Shown: positions 1 to 7,113, numbered from the stretch's first letter. The stretch: DNA of 8,247 nt from Candidatus Omnitrophota bacterium (GCA_023247935.1 JAHFFM010000081.1:1-8247), one strand, 5' to 3'. Numbers and translations: made by a program. The notes: generated from the letters alone by a model not told the origin.

Positions 1-1201
1 TGGCGCAAACGTTTCTTGCGAATTCCACCACCGCGCATTGCATTCCCAGACAAATTCCAAAATAAGGAACTTTATTTTCACGCGCATATTTAATAGCTTT
101 AATCTTTCCCTCAATGCCGCGATCGCCGAATCCGCCCGGAACCAAAACCCCGTTCAAATCCTTCAGATGCTTTTCCGCGCCAGGAGAAACCAAGTCTTCC
201 GCATCTATCTTTCTTAATTCCACCCGCGAATCATTGGCGATCCCCCCGTGTTTGAGCGCTTCATAAATCGATTTGTAAGCGTCCTGCAATTCAATGTATT
301 TTCCCACCACGCCTATCGTGACATGCTTGGACGGATTGAGCGCCTTGTCCACCACATTCGTTTTCCAGGATTTGATTTTAGCGTCGCCGTCATCACAGTT
401 GAGCCTCAAAAGCCGCACGATCAACGAATCAAGCCCTTCATCCTTCAAAGCCAGAGGGACTTCGTAAATATCCTGCACGTCCAGCGCCTGAATCACCTGC
501 TCGGATTCCACATTGCAAAAAAGAGCAATTTTTTCGCGAACATCTTTGGATAATTTCTTTTCCGTGCGGCACATCAAAATATCCGGCTGAATGCCGATTT
601 CGCGCATTTTACCGACGGAATGCTGCGTGGGCTTGGTTTTGATTTCATCCGCAGCTTTGATATAAGGAATCAAAGTTAAATGAATATTGAGCGCGTTTTC
701 ACGTCCGATATCCTGCCGGAATTGACGAATGGCTTCTAAAAACGGGAGACTTTCAATATCACCCACCGTGCCGCCAATCTCGCATATCACGACATCCGTT
801 GATTTGTTTTGTGAAACAGCTTTAATCGCCGCCTTGATTTCATCCGTAATATGAGGCACCACCTGCACTGTGGCTCCCAGGTATTCGCCTTTGCGTTCTT
901 TGTTGATCACGGAATAATAAATTTTACCCGTTGTAATGTTGTTTAATCTCGAGAGCTCCACATTGGTGAAGCGCTCGTAATGGCCCAGATCCAAATCTGT
1001 TTCAGCTCCGTCTTCGGTCACGTACACTTCGCCATGTTGATAGGGACTCATCGTGCCCGGGTCCACGTTTAGATAAGGGTCGCATTTCATCATAATGATG
1101 TGCAGCCCTTTAGACTCAAGAAGTTTTCCAATGGACGAAGAAACAATTCCTTTTCCAAGACTGGAAACCACTCCTCCCGTTATAAAAATGTATTTAGGCA
1201 T
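1..1201 (-). CDS. pyrG: CTP synthase PyrG, 3' end cut off by window edge
   Basis: CTP synthase converts UTP, ATP and glutamine to CTP in the cytoplasm. I translated 400 uninterrupted codons from the ATG at 1201 to the window edge. The N-terminal synthetase domain (about residues 1-270) shows the glycine-rich loop [10 protein letters not shown] (9-18), [10 protein letters not shown] (69-78, with Asp71 at the metal site), [11 protein letters not shown] (141-151, Glu141 as metal ligand) and KTKPTQHSV (188-196). The class I glutamine amidotransferase domain begins near residue 295 and shows [10 protein letters not shown] (353-362) and FGICLGMQ (381-388), with Cys384 as the nucleophile. About 145 residues, including the catalytic His/Glu pair, lie outside the window (the E. 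coli enzyme is 545 aa). The start is 3 bases after the kdsB stop, with a GA-rich stretch inside the kdsB end as a possible ribosome site. Family assignment is certain; completeness cannot be judged. Confidence 0.97.
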   Translation of the reverse strand, partial: MPKYIFITGGVVSSLGKGIVSSSIGKLLESKGLHIIMMKCDPYLNVDPGTMSPYQHGEVYVTEDGAETDLDLGHYERFTNVELSRLNNITTGKIYYSVINKERKGEYLGATVQVVPHITDEIKAAIKAVSQNKSTDVVICEIGGTVGDIESLPFLEAIRQFRQDIGRENALNIHLTLIPYIKAADEIKTKPTQHSVGKMREIGIQPDILMCRTEKKLSKDVREKIALFCNVESEQVIQALDVQDIYEVPLALKDEGLDSLIVRLLRLNCDDGDAKIKSWKTNVVDKALNPSKHVTIGVVGKYIELQDAYKSIYEALKHGGIANDSRVELRKIDAEDLVSPGAEKHLKDLNGVLVPGGFGDRGIEGKIKAIKYARENKVPYFGICLGMQCAVVEFARNVCA

Positions 1202-1204
1202 AAA

Positions 1205-1945
1205 TTATCTATTCTCTTTCTCAAGTATTATTTTGGCTAATTCAAGATCTTGCGGCGTGTCCACGCCTACCGTCTCAAATTTGGTTTCAATCGTTTTAAT
1301 TCTATAACCGGCCTCAAGCGCCCTCAATTGTTCGAGTCGTTCATTTTTTTCCAAATAGGATTTGGGAAGTTTTTTAAACATGAACAGGAAATCTTTGTTG
1401 TATGCGTAGATTCCGATATGTTTATAGAAAAATGATTTTTCTGAATCGGGCTTTAAAAAAGACGGAATCGGCTGCCTCGAAAAATAAAGCGCGTAATTAT
1501 TTTTATCGATAATGGCTTTTACCACATCCGGGCTTTTAAACTCTTCGATGGATTGGCTTTTTTTGACAGCAGTCGTCATCACCACTTCCGGTTCATCCTG
1601 CATGGTGCGAACCAGATCGTCTATCAAAAGCGGCTGAATCAAAGGCTCATCCCCTTGAATATTAACCACGATTTTAACGTCTATCTGATTTACGACTTCC
1701 GTCAAACGGTCCGTTCCGGTGTCATGTGATTTGGAAGTGAAAACCACTTTTCCGCCAAAACCTTCAACCGCCTTCACGATCCGGTCGTCATCCGCAGCAA
1801 CAATCAAATCATCCAAAAGCTTGGCTTTTTTGGCCCGCTCATAAACATGCTGAATCACGGGCTTTCCGCAAAGATCCTGCAGCAGCTTTCCTTCAAACCG
1901 GGTTGCGCCATATCGGGCCGGAATGATGCCAATAGCATTCATCAT
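1205..1945 (-). CDS. kdsB: 3-deoxy-manno-octulosonate cytidylyltransferase (CMP-Kdo synthetase)
   Basis: KdsB activates Kdo with CTP to CMP-Kdo, the donor for Kdo transfer to lipid A, in the cytoplasm. The 246-aa product matches the usual family length of about 250. Visible motifs in order: nucleotide-binding IIPARYGATRFEGK (7-20), GTDR (77-80), the metal/CTP-binding NIQGDEP (95-101), SPDVVK (138-143), YFSRQPIP (154-161), KHIGIYAY (175-182), LEQLRALEAGY (204-214) and VDTPQDL (228-234). In the first motif the common Pro before Gly-Lys is Glu, which is a tolerated variation. The start overlaps the rfaE1 stop as ATGA. A second ATG follows immediately, but an AGAGG seven bases upstream favours the first. 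pyrG follows after 3 bases and supplies the CTP substrate; a kdsB-pyrG neighbourhood is also known in Chlamydia. Confidence 0.96.
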   Translation of the reverse strand: MMNAIGIIPARYGATRFEGKLLQDLCGKPVIQHVYERAKKAKLLDDLIVAADDDRIVKAVEGFGGKVVFTSKSHDTGTDRLTEVVNQIDVKIVVNIQGDEPLIQPLLIDDLVRTMQDEPEVVMTTAVKKSQSIEEFKSPDVVKAIIDKNNYALYFSRQPIPSFLKPDSEKSFFYKHIGIYAYNKDFLFMFKKLPKSYLEKNERLEQLRALEAGYRIKTIETKFETVGVDTPQDLELAKIILEKENR

Positions 1946-2940
1946 TTCTTGACCTCTTTTCTGATTCTTTGCAGCAATTCTTCGGGGTTGGTCACCGCGA
2001 CGCCGACTTTACCCACCACAATTCCCGCGGCGTAATTCGAAATATAAGCCGCTTCAAGCGCCGTGGCTCCAGCCGCCAACGCCAGTGTCAACGCGCTGAT
2101 AACCGTGTCTCCCGCGCCCGACACGTCAAACACTTCCTGAGCCACTGTCGGGATTTTAACCATTTTTTTTCCGTGCTCAAAAATTGCCATTCCATTTTCA
2201 CCCAGCGTGATGATCGCACTGTCGCTGCGTAGTTTCTTTAAAATTAAATTTCCCGCTTTTTCAAGGGACGTGTCGTCTTTTATTTTAAATCCCGCCATGG
2301 CCGCGGCTTCGTGATGATTCGGCGTAAGAGTCGTCACGCCTCGATAATAAGAAAAATGAGTTTCTTTAGGATCCACGGAAATGATTTTACGATGTTTTTT
2401 GGCTAATTTCACGATTTCACTGACAAGACCCGGAACAATCACGCCCTTGCCATAATCTTCGATAATCAAGGCGTCCACATCCGGAAGGCGCCCTTTTATA
2501 AAATCTAAGATTTCATCCAGCACTCTTCCGGAAAGCGGCTTAACCACTTCACGGTCAATACGAACCACTTGCTGATGATGCGCGATAACTCTTGTTTTTT
2601 GAGTGGTGGGCCTGGACTCGTCGGAAACAATGCCTTCGCAATGCACGCCTTTTTTTCGAAGAAGCCCACCAAGCGCTTCGCCGCGCGAATCATTCCCGAC
2701 AACGCCTGCAACATAAACTTCGCCGCCCAAAGCACGGATATTGTTGGCAACGTTTGAAGCACCGCCTGGCATGAAGTTTTCACGTTCCACCCACACAACG
2801 GGCACCGGAGCCTCCGGCGAAATGCGTGAAACGTTTCCCCAGATAAATTCATCGAGGATCAAATCGCCGACAACGAGAACCTTGGTATTATGAAAGCTCG
2901 AAATAACCTGTTTAAGACGGCCCAAACTGCTAAATTTCAT
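1942..2940 (-). CDS. rfaE1: D-glycero-beta-D-manno-heptose-7-phosphate kinase (RfaE1/HldE kinase domain, stand-alone)
   Basis: This PfkB/ribokinase-family enzyme phosphorylates D-glycero-D-manno-heptose 7-phosphate at C1 on the way to ADP-heptose. At 332 aa it matches only the kinase half of bifunctional HldE (477 aa in E. coli), so the adenylyltransferase half must be encoded elsewhere. Motifs: GDLILDEFIWG (25-35), substrate loop GGASNVANNIRALGG (59-73), EDYGKG (161-166), VDPK (189-192), TPNHHEA (206-212), ITLGENG (244-250), and the anion-hole and catalytic-base motif DVSGAGDT (272-279, Asp278), then GKVG (310-313). The ATG at 2940 is preceded by AAGGA (2944-2948), only three bases away, so initiation may be modest. 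The gene overlaps kdsB by four bases. Upstream lies the palindromic element at 2990-3200. Assignment to the heptose kinase rather than another sugar kinase rests on these motifs and on the neighbouring kdsB and GT9 genes. Confidence 0.93.
   Translation of the reverse strand: MKFSSLGRLKQVISSFHNTKVLVVGDLILDEFIWGNVSRISPEAPVPVVWVERENFMPGGASNVANNIRALGGEVYVAGVVGNDSRGEALGGLLRKKGVHCEGIVSDESRPTTQKTRVIAHHQQVVRIDREVVKPLSGRVLDEILDFIKGRLPDVDALIIEDYGKGVIVPGLVSEIVKLAKKHRKIISVDPKETHFSYYRGVTTLTPNHHEAAAMAGFKIKDDTSLEKAGNLILKKLRSDSAIITLGENGMAIFEHGKKMVKIPTVAQEVFDVSGAGDTVISALTLALAAGATALEAAYISNYAAGIVVGKVGVAVTNPEELLQRIRKEVKK
1952..1957 (-). promoter_or_regulatory. Ribosome binding site of kdsB
   Basis: The minus strand reads AGAGGT here, inside the last codons of rfaE1 and seven bases before the ATG at 1945. 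This spacing supports the first of two adjacent ATG codons as the start of kdsB, and fits translation re-initiation across the four-base overlap. Confidence 0.55.
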
Positions 2941-2978
2941 CGGTCCTTATCTTTCAACTGAAGTTCTTTGGCATCACC

Positions 2979-2989
2979 CGCATCTTGCC
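2979..2989. repeat. Direct repeat, left copy (putative target-site duplication)
   Basis: CGCATCTTGCC here matches CGCATCTTTCC at 3201-3211 in 10 of 11 positions, the first eight being identical. It ends exactly where the left arm of the palindrome begins. It probably arose by target duplication on insertion, although an 8-base core match could occur by chance. Confidence 0.5.
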
Positions 2990-3200
2990 ACAAATAACCC
3001 TAATCATTGACTGCATAAAAATAACAAGCCAAACAGGGCCTGTCACATGAAACCTATTTTATTTATCCAAAAACGCTATCAGGACCTCAAAAAAAATCGG
3101 GTTGCGATGTGCTGTCCTTTTTGGATAAATAAAGATAGATTTCATGCGCCACCCGTTTGGTTTGTTATTTTTAGGTAATTCAATAATTGAGGTATTTTAT
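2990..3200. mobile_element. MITE-like 211-bp palindromic element between two operon genes
   Basis: The left arm (2990-3073) is an imperfect reverse complement of the right arm (3118-3200), around a 44-base centre (3074-3117). By hand alignment about 65 of 84 positions pair. The innermost 13 bp are perfect (ATTTATCCAAAAA at 3061-3073 against its complement at 3118-3130), and a second strong block pairs 3016-3038 with 3152-3173. The outer 21 positions of each arm stay in register, and both ends abut direct repeats (2979-2989 and 3201-3211). No open reading frame of note is inside. Long terminal inverted repeats, small size, no coding capacity and a flanking duplication are the definition of a miniature inverted-repeat transposable element. 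The family is not recognised. Alternatives are a structured RNA or a regulatory hairpin. No U-rich tract follows the stem on either strand, so a simple intrinsic terminator is unlikely. Confidence 0.6.
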
Positions 3201-3211
3201 CGCATCTTTCC
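3201..3211. repeat. Direct repeat, right copy (putative target-site duplication)
   Basis: CGCATCTTTCC begins immediately after the right arm of the palindrome and pairs with the copy at 2979-2989, with one mismatch at the ninth base. It lies 10 bases downstream of the DUF3108 stop codon on the minus strand, so the insertion did not disturb that gene. Confidence 0.5.
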
Positions 3212-3221
3212 TAAAGTGTCA

Positions 3222-4049
3222 TTAAAAGTTGGAGGACGTATGCAGGGATTTTTTATTTAAAACGCCCACCACGGAGCCGTAAGCCGTTTTGAAGGTAAAG
3301 ACGATGGGGACCCGAATAGGGTTATTTTTCAAATGAATCCAGACCTGCCCTCGTTTTTCCAAAATTCCCTGCAAACTCGTTTTAGGCTCAATGAGTAAAG
3401 TATCCACAATGCCCTGCCCTCTCAATTCTTTTTCTTCCCGGCGAAGCGTTTCCACCTCCAGCTCATAATCTTTTTCCCCGTTATTGACGGTTGTTTTGAC
3501 CGATTTACCGGGCAGCAGCGTTTGGCGGCGAGCCCAATAAAAAGCGCTGATTACGTCATGCACCGGAACCGAGACATCGAATTCTTTTTTGGTGCCGTTC
3601 TTCAAAGATTCGTAATAACCTTTTTTCTTAGCTTGATCATAAACAATCCGCTCATCGGCGTGATAAAACCCTTCACTGACTTTTTTCTCAAATTGCAACG
3701 ACTGGAATGTTTTCGCGTCCATCCAGCTATGCACTTCGTCGCGCACAGGATAAATTTTGGATAAAATGTCATTGGTGCGCGCAACCGCCACCACATGATA
3801 AACCTCCCTGTCTCCCAAGGTGGTTTTTTCTTTGACTTCCAGCTCTCCGATTCCCACCGGCAAACCCATCCAAAAAACATCGTAAATCAAGTGCTCGCCT
3901 AAAGGAATTTCCTGGGAAGGCTCGGTAATTTCTTTTAAAACGGGATCAACGGCGGTTATCTTTTTTGAAAAATCACTCTTGGCTTGCGCTAAATGGCAAA
4001 TGAATAAAAAAATAAGCGCCCCGAAAAATAAAATTTTTTTTATATTCAT
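3222..4049 (-). CDS. Exported DUF3108 domain protein
   Basis: The product is a 275-aa secreted or periplasmic protein of unknown function. Residues 1-23 form a typical signal peptide: Lys4-Lys5, a hydrophobic core of about 15 residues, and an AQA motif at 21-23 predicting cleavage before Lys24. The mature part, from about residue 52 to 265, has the DUF3108 pattern: LIYDVFWMGLPVGIGEL (54-70) near the front and a beta-rich C-terminal stretch ending VWIHLKNNPIRVPIVF (236-251) and AYGSVVGVL (256-264). It is rich in charged residues and beta strands and has no catalytic motif I can name. The reading frame is open back to 4127, but the ATG at 4049 is preferred because it begins the signal peptide and forms an ATGA overlap with the preceding glycosyltransferase stop. 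Membership of this envelope operon suggests an outer-membrane or periplasmic role; that is inference. Confidence 0.85.
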   Translation of the reverse strand: MNIKKILFFGALIFLFICHLAQAKSDFSKKITAVDPVLKEITEPSQEIPLGEHLIYDVFWMGLPVGIGELEVKEKTTLGDREVYHVVAVARTNDILSKIYPVRDEVHSWMDAKTFQSLQFEKKVSEGFYHADERIVYDQAKKKGYYESLKNGTKKEFDVSVPVHDVISAFYWARRQTLLPGKSVKTTVNNGEKDYELEVETLRREEKELRGQGIVDTLLIEPKTSLQGILEKRGQVWIHLKNNPIRVPIVFTFKTAYGSVVGVLNKKSLHTSSNF

Positions 4050-6103
4050 TTTTTGACCGCCATTGTCCGCGAGATTATTTTTCGAGTTGCATCCATCACC
4101 TCTCCCACCCGGATCGCTTTTAAACATTCAAAACCGATCGTGCATTCATGGGCCAGACAAACCAAGCAGCCCACGTCTTTCCAGATGGTTTCATGGCCTT
4201 CACCCAAAGGCTTCCATCGGTTCGCCCCCAACCCGGCTTGATTACGCCCAAAAAGACTGATAACCGGCGTGCCCACAGCCGCGGCGACATGCACAGGTCC
4301 GGAATCATTCGAAACCAGGAGATCGCATTGTGAAAAAAGAGCCGTCAATTCCGGCAATGACATTTGTCCCGAAAGATTTAGCACGCGGCTTTTAAAACCA
4401 TCCGCGATCCATCCGGATAACAACTTTTCTTCATTTCCACCGACAATCACGATGTCATGTGGAAATTCATCAAACAATTGTTCAATAAGCGCCCGAAAAT
4501 TTTCCTTTGGCCATCGTTTCGAGGGGCAGCTGGCTCCGGCATGAATGGCGATAAACCGCTGTTTTGGATGAACACCTGTTTTCTTTTGTAGACTCCATAA
4601 AGCCGCGGGATCCGGATACAACTTTGGCGGTTCAGGGGAAAAAGGTTGACCTGTTAACACTTGGGCTAAATCCAGCGCGTACTGCGATTCATGTTTTTTG
4701 CCCAAACTCCTTTCATCCGGCGCGGCATGGGTTAAAAGCCAGGCATGGCTATCCTGATAACCTACGCGCTTAGGAATGGCACATAAAAATGGAATCAAAG
4801 CCGAACGAATTCCGGGATGCAAAATCAAAGCCGCATCAAACTGCCTTTTTTTGATTTCTTTTAAAAAATAAAAATACCCCAGAGGAAACGCGTGACGGCC
4901 TCCCTTTTTATAATCATAAGGAATGACTTCGTCAATCAAAGGATGCCCTTCCAAAAGTTCCCGGGTGTAAGTCCGCGCCATCAAAGATATTTTTGCCTGC
5001 GGAAAACGTTCGCGGAGAGCTTGGATGGCAGGAAGCGATAAAACCAAATCGCCCACGCGGTCCAAACGTATCACCAGAATTTTATAATCTTCGTCTCGCT
5101 TATTCCCTTCCAGCAACTGAATCGCTTTGGCGCGTACTTCGCCGACACTTAAATCCTTTAAACATTCATGATGAAAACGGCATTGCGCCTTTTCACACGG
5201 CTGACAAAAAAGATTTTTGGAAATAACTGCACTGATTTTTCCCCTCGGACCATATTTTTTGGGATTGGTGGGACCAAAAATGGCAAGCACCGGAACCCCC
5301 AAAGAATCAGCCAAATGAAGCGGAGCGCTGTCATTCGTAATCACTAAAGATGCTTTTTGAACGATGGGAAGCAAGTAGTGGAAATCGGTTTTGCCCGTCA
5401 TATCATGCAGGGTGGGCATGACATGCCTAACCCGTGCAGAAAATGCAGATATTTGGGACCGTACTTTTTCCGCGTCCTGGACATCATTTTTATCACCGAT
5501 CAAGACGATAGAAGCTTTTCGTTCCGAGGCCAGTGACCACAAAAGTTCCGCATATTTTTCAGTCGGCCATTTTTTGACATCACTTTTTGATCCAACGGCA
5601 GCGACAATATACGGACCGTCTCCCTGTAGATCATGCAGGGGCACGTCATGCCGCGCCCCTGCATGCTTCCGCCCATTTTGAATCAAACCGTCCAACCAAA
5701 CGCCCCGGGTGGGCACGAGGCCCGCCCCTGCAGGGAGACAGCCCTTTAAAGCATCCAAATGTTTTAATGCGCGATGCTGATTTTTCGGAACAAATGAAAA
5801 ATAACGGTTTCTTTTTTTTGCGCTGCCCAAAAAACCAATTGCGGAACGCCGTAAATCCACAATCAAATCATATTGTTTGCTCCTGATTTGGCGGATGAAT
5901 TGCCATTTTTTCAACAAGCTCATTTTTTTATCATAGACGATCCATTGATGAATCCGGGGATCATCCCGAAAAATCATCCCTCCCCCTTCCCCCGAAATCA
6001 CGTCAAGCATGGCAAGCGGATAGGCCGAATAAATCGCTTGAAATACGGGAAAAGTCAGAATCATATCCCCTAGATTTGAAAGCGTCACAATCAAAATCTT
6101 CAT
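4046..6103 (-). CDS. Tandem two-module glycosyltransferase family 9 protein (heptosyltransferase-like)
   Basis: This 685-aa protein contains two complete GT9 (GT-B fold) modules; ordinary members are about 330-360 aa. Module 1 (about 1-333) has NLGDM (10-14, with the conserved N-terminal Asp), VGSKSDVKKWP (170-180), NDSAPLHLADSLGVP (257-271), FGPTNP (276-281) and a Cys tetrad (300, 303, 308, 314). After a short charged linker, module 2 (about 341-685) has RVGDLVLSLP (349-358), HAGASCPSKRWP (521-532), NDSGPVHVAAAVGTP (599-613) and a second Cys tetrad (646, 649, 654, 660). The family transfers heptose from ADP-heptose to LPS core on the cytoplasmic face of the inner membrane; the actual sugar here is unknown. 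The ATG at 6103 shares one base with the preceding stop; a TTG at 6124 would add seven residues and fits the family poorly. No ATG precedes module 2, so it is a real fusion and not two genes. Module 1 carries three in-frame palindromic repeats (5404-5739). Confidence 0.92.
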   Translation of the reverse strand: MKILIVTLSNLGDMILTFPVFQAIYSAYPLAMLDVISGEGGGMIFRDDPRIHQWIVYDKKMSLLKKWQFIRQIRSKQYDLIVDLRRSAIGFLGSAKKRNRYFSFVPKNQHRALKHLDALKGCLPAGAGLVPTRGVWLDGLIQNGRKHAGARHDVPLHDLQGDGPYIVAAVGSKSDVKKWPTEKYAELLWSLASERKASIVLIGDKNDVQDAEKVRSQISAFSARVRHVMPTLHDMTGKTDFHYLLPIVQKASLVITNDSAPLHLADSLGVPVLAIFGPTNPKKYGPRGKISAVISKNLFCQPCEKAQCRFHHECLKDLSVGEVRAKAIQLLEGNKRDEDYKILVIRLDRVGDLVLSLPAIQALRERFPQAKISLMARTYTRELLEGHPLIDEVIPYDYKKGGRHAFPLGYFYFLKEIKKRQFDAALILHPGIRSALIPFLCAIPKRVGYQDSHAWLLTHAAPDERSLGKKHESQYALDLAQVLTGQPFSPEPPKLYPDPAALWSLQKKTGVHPKQRFIAIHAGASCPSKRWPKENFRALIEQLFDEFPHDIVIVGGNEEKLLSGWIADGFKSRVLNLSGQMSLPELTALFSQCDLLVSNDSGPVHVAAAVGTPVISLFGRNQAGLGANRWKPLGEGHETIWKDVGCLVCLAHECTIGFECLKAIRVGEVMDATRKIISRTMAVKK
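5404..5439. repeat. In-frame palindromic repeat C inside GT9 module 1
   Basis: An imperfect palindrome pairs 5407-5420 (GCAGGGTGGGCATG) with 5422-5437, with one mismatch and two single-base gaps. It shares ATCATGCAGGG (starting 5402) and a downstream CATGCC...CCC-TGCA pattern with repeat B in the same orientation. On the coding strand it is translated as part of RVRHVMPTLHDM (residues 224-235), just before the GKT of the donor-side domain. Confidence 0.6.
5632..5665. repeat. In-frame palindromic repeat B inside GT9 module 1
   Basis: Perfect 11-bp inverted arms (CATGCAGGGGC at 5632-5642 and its complement at 5655-5665) surround a 12-base centre that allows two further pairs. The coding strand reads HAGARHDVPLHD (residues 147-158), similar to the translation of repeat C in the same frame. 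Confidence 0.65.
5701..5739. repeat. In-frame palindromic repeat A inside GT9 module 1 (inverted relative to B)
   Basis: GGGTGGGC at 5707-5714 faces GCCCGCCC at 5720-5727 around a 5-base loop, with one mismatch. CAGGGAGAC (5731-5739) is the exact reverse complement of GTCTCCCTG (5618-5626) next to repeat B, so A and B look like inverted copies of a related element. It is translated as LPAGAGLVPTRG (residues 123-134). Confidence 0.55.
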
Positions 6104-7113
6104 CAGCAGCACCAATCCCGGCAAGCGGTAAACACTTCCTCAGGCGTAATCAATTCCATACAAACCCGGTAGTCGCAATCATGGAAATAGCAAGGCACGC
6201 GGCACCCTACGTCTTTGGATAAAATTCGAACCGGTCCATCCGAAATAGGCCCGGTTAATTCCCGCGAAGTCGGGCCAAACAATCCCAAAATTTTTGTTTT
6301 TTGACTGGCCGCCAGGTGAATGGGCCCCGAATCATTCGAAACCAGAAAGCGCGCGCGCTTTAAAAGCGCCGCCAGCTCGCCAAGCGAGGTTTCCCCGGAT
6401 AAAGACACGGCGCGCCCGTCTGAAAACCTGGCCACAATCTCATCCGCCAAGCCCTTTTCGGAGCGGGCGCCGCAAACCACTGCTTTCCACGGAGTTTGCT
6501 TAAAAAACAACTCGAGTAAACGGAAAAAATGAGCCACGGGCCAGCGCTTCAAATTCCAATTCCCGCCGGGGTGAATCACAATAAAATTCTCACCTCGCGC
6601 TACGCCCTTTCCGGCTAATTTTTTATCCAAGGATTCGATTTCGTCCTGAGTCACTTCAAAATCAGGAACTCTCCCGTCCGCCGGTATTTCGGCAGCCTCA
6701 ACCAAATTCAGAAAATAATCCGTTTTATGCAGGGGTTGCGGCGGAAGAGGCACCGCCTGCGTTAAAAATTTTTGTCCTTTTCTTTCATAGCCAATTCGCG
6801 TGCGAATCCCCGCAAGCTTACAAAGAAAAGATTTTGAGCGGGAGCGATGAAACATAAAAACGGAGTCAAATTGACGTTTAGACAAAAGTCCAAAAACCCG
6901 CAGAGGCTCCATAAAAGAAACCAGACTGGCGCGCTCATTGTAAATCAGCACTTCATTCAAACGTGGGTTATGACGCAAAACATCGGCAGCCCTTTCAGGA
7001 ACAAGGCAAGAAATAAATGCGTTTGGGAATTTTTTACGGATGGCGCGAATCGCGGGCGTTGAAAACAAGACGTCGCCCATCCAATTTTGATTGATAATAA
7101 GAATCCGGGTCAT
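6103..7113 (-). CDS. Glycosyltransferase family 9 protein (heptosyltransferase II type)
   Basis: The 336-aa product is a single GT9 module close to the WaaF/heptosyltransferase II pattern and of normal length. In order it shows QNWMGDVLFSTPAI (9-22, with the conserved Asp14 of the acceptor side), HPGGNWNLKRWP (181-192), which is typical of the phosphate-binding region, SGETSLGEL (239-247), NDSGPIHLAAS (260-270) and LFGPTS (278-283). A C-terminal cysteine cluster follows (304, 308, 313, 318), and the protein ends unusually in CRDWCC. The family adds heptose to the growing LPS inner core in the cytoplasm; the exact donor and acceptor cannot be read from the sequence, so no symbol is given. The ATG at 7113 overlaps the deacetylase stop as ATGA, and its stop overlaps the next GT9 start by one base, which implies coupled translation. 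Confidence 0.92.
   Translation of the reverse strand: MTRILIINQNWMGDVLFSTPAIRAIRKKFPNAFISCLVPERAADVLRHNPRLNEVLIYNERASLVSFMEPLRVFGLLSKRQFDSVFMFHRSRSKSFLCKLAGIRTRIGYERKGQKFLTQAVPLPPQPLHKTDYFLNLVEAAEIPADGRVPDFEVTQDEIESLDKKLAGKGVARGENFIVIHPGGNWNLKRWPVAHFFRLLELFFKQTPWKAVVCGARSEKGLADEIVARFSDGRAVSLSGETSLGELAALLKRARFLVSNDSGPIHLAASQKTKILGLFGPTSRELTGPISDGPVRILSKDVGCRVPCYFHDCDYRVCMELITPEEVFTACRDWCC

Noticed and set aside
248..553. Open frame of 101 codons on the plus strand
   Set aside because: It lies antisense inside pyrG, whose reading frame is intact with all family motifs. The plus-strand translation has no recognisable pattern.
3004..3033. Minus-strand TTGGCT with AATGAT about 18 bases downstream as a promoter for rfaE1
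   Set aside because: Both boxes match the consensus weakly and sit within the AT-rich repeat arm, where such matches are expected by chance.
2990..3200. Palindrome read as a rho-independent terminator
   Set aside because: The stem is far longer than usual, is AT-rich at its centre and is not followed by a U tract on either strand. The T-run on the minus strand near 3090-3097 lies in the loop without a GC-rich stem before it.
3990..4049. Lipoprotein signal in the DUF3108 protein (Cys18)
   Set aside because: The residue before the cysteine is Ile and the cysteine is followed by His, so there is no proper lipobox. The AQA motif at residues 21-23 fits ordinary signal peptidase cleavage better.
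4050..4127. Upstream extension of the DUF3108 gene to an earlier start at 4127
   Set aside because: The extra 26 residues would precede a clear signal peptide and overlap the C-terminus of the fused GT9 protein. The ATG at 4049 forms the ATGA overlap seen at the other junctions.
5071..5110. Independent start for the second GT9 module
   Set aside because: A GGAAGGGAA stretch resembles a ribosome site, but no ATG precedes KILVIRL. The only nearby GTG is inside the first strand of the fold, so a continuous fusion is simpler.
6104..6124. TTG start at 6124 for the fused GT9 gene
   Set aside because: The family begins directly at MKILIV, which is the ATG at 6103. The longer start adds seven residues not expected in GT9 proteins.
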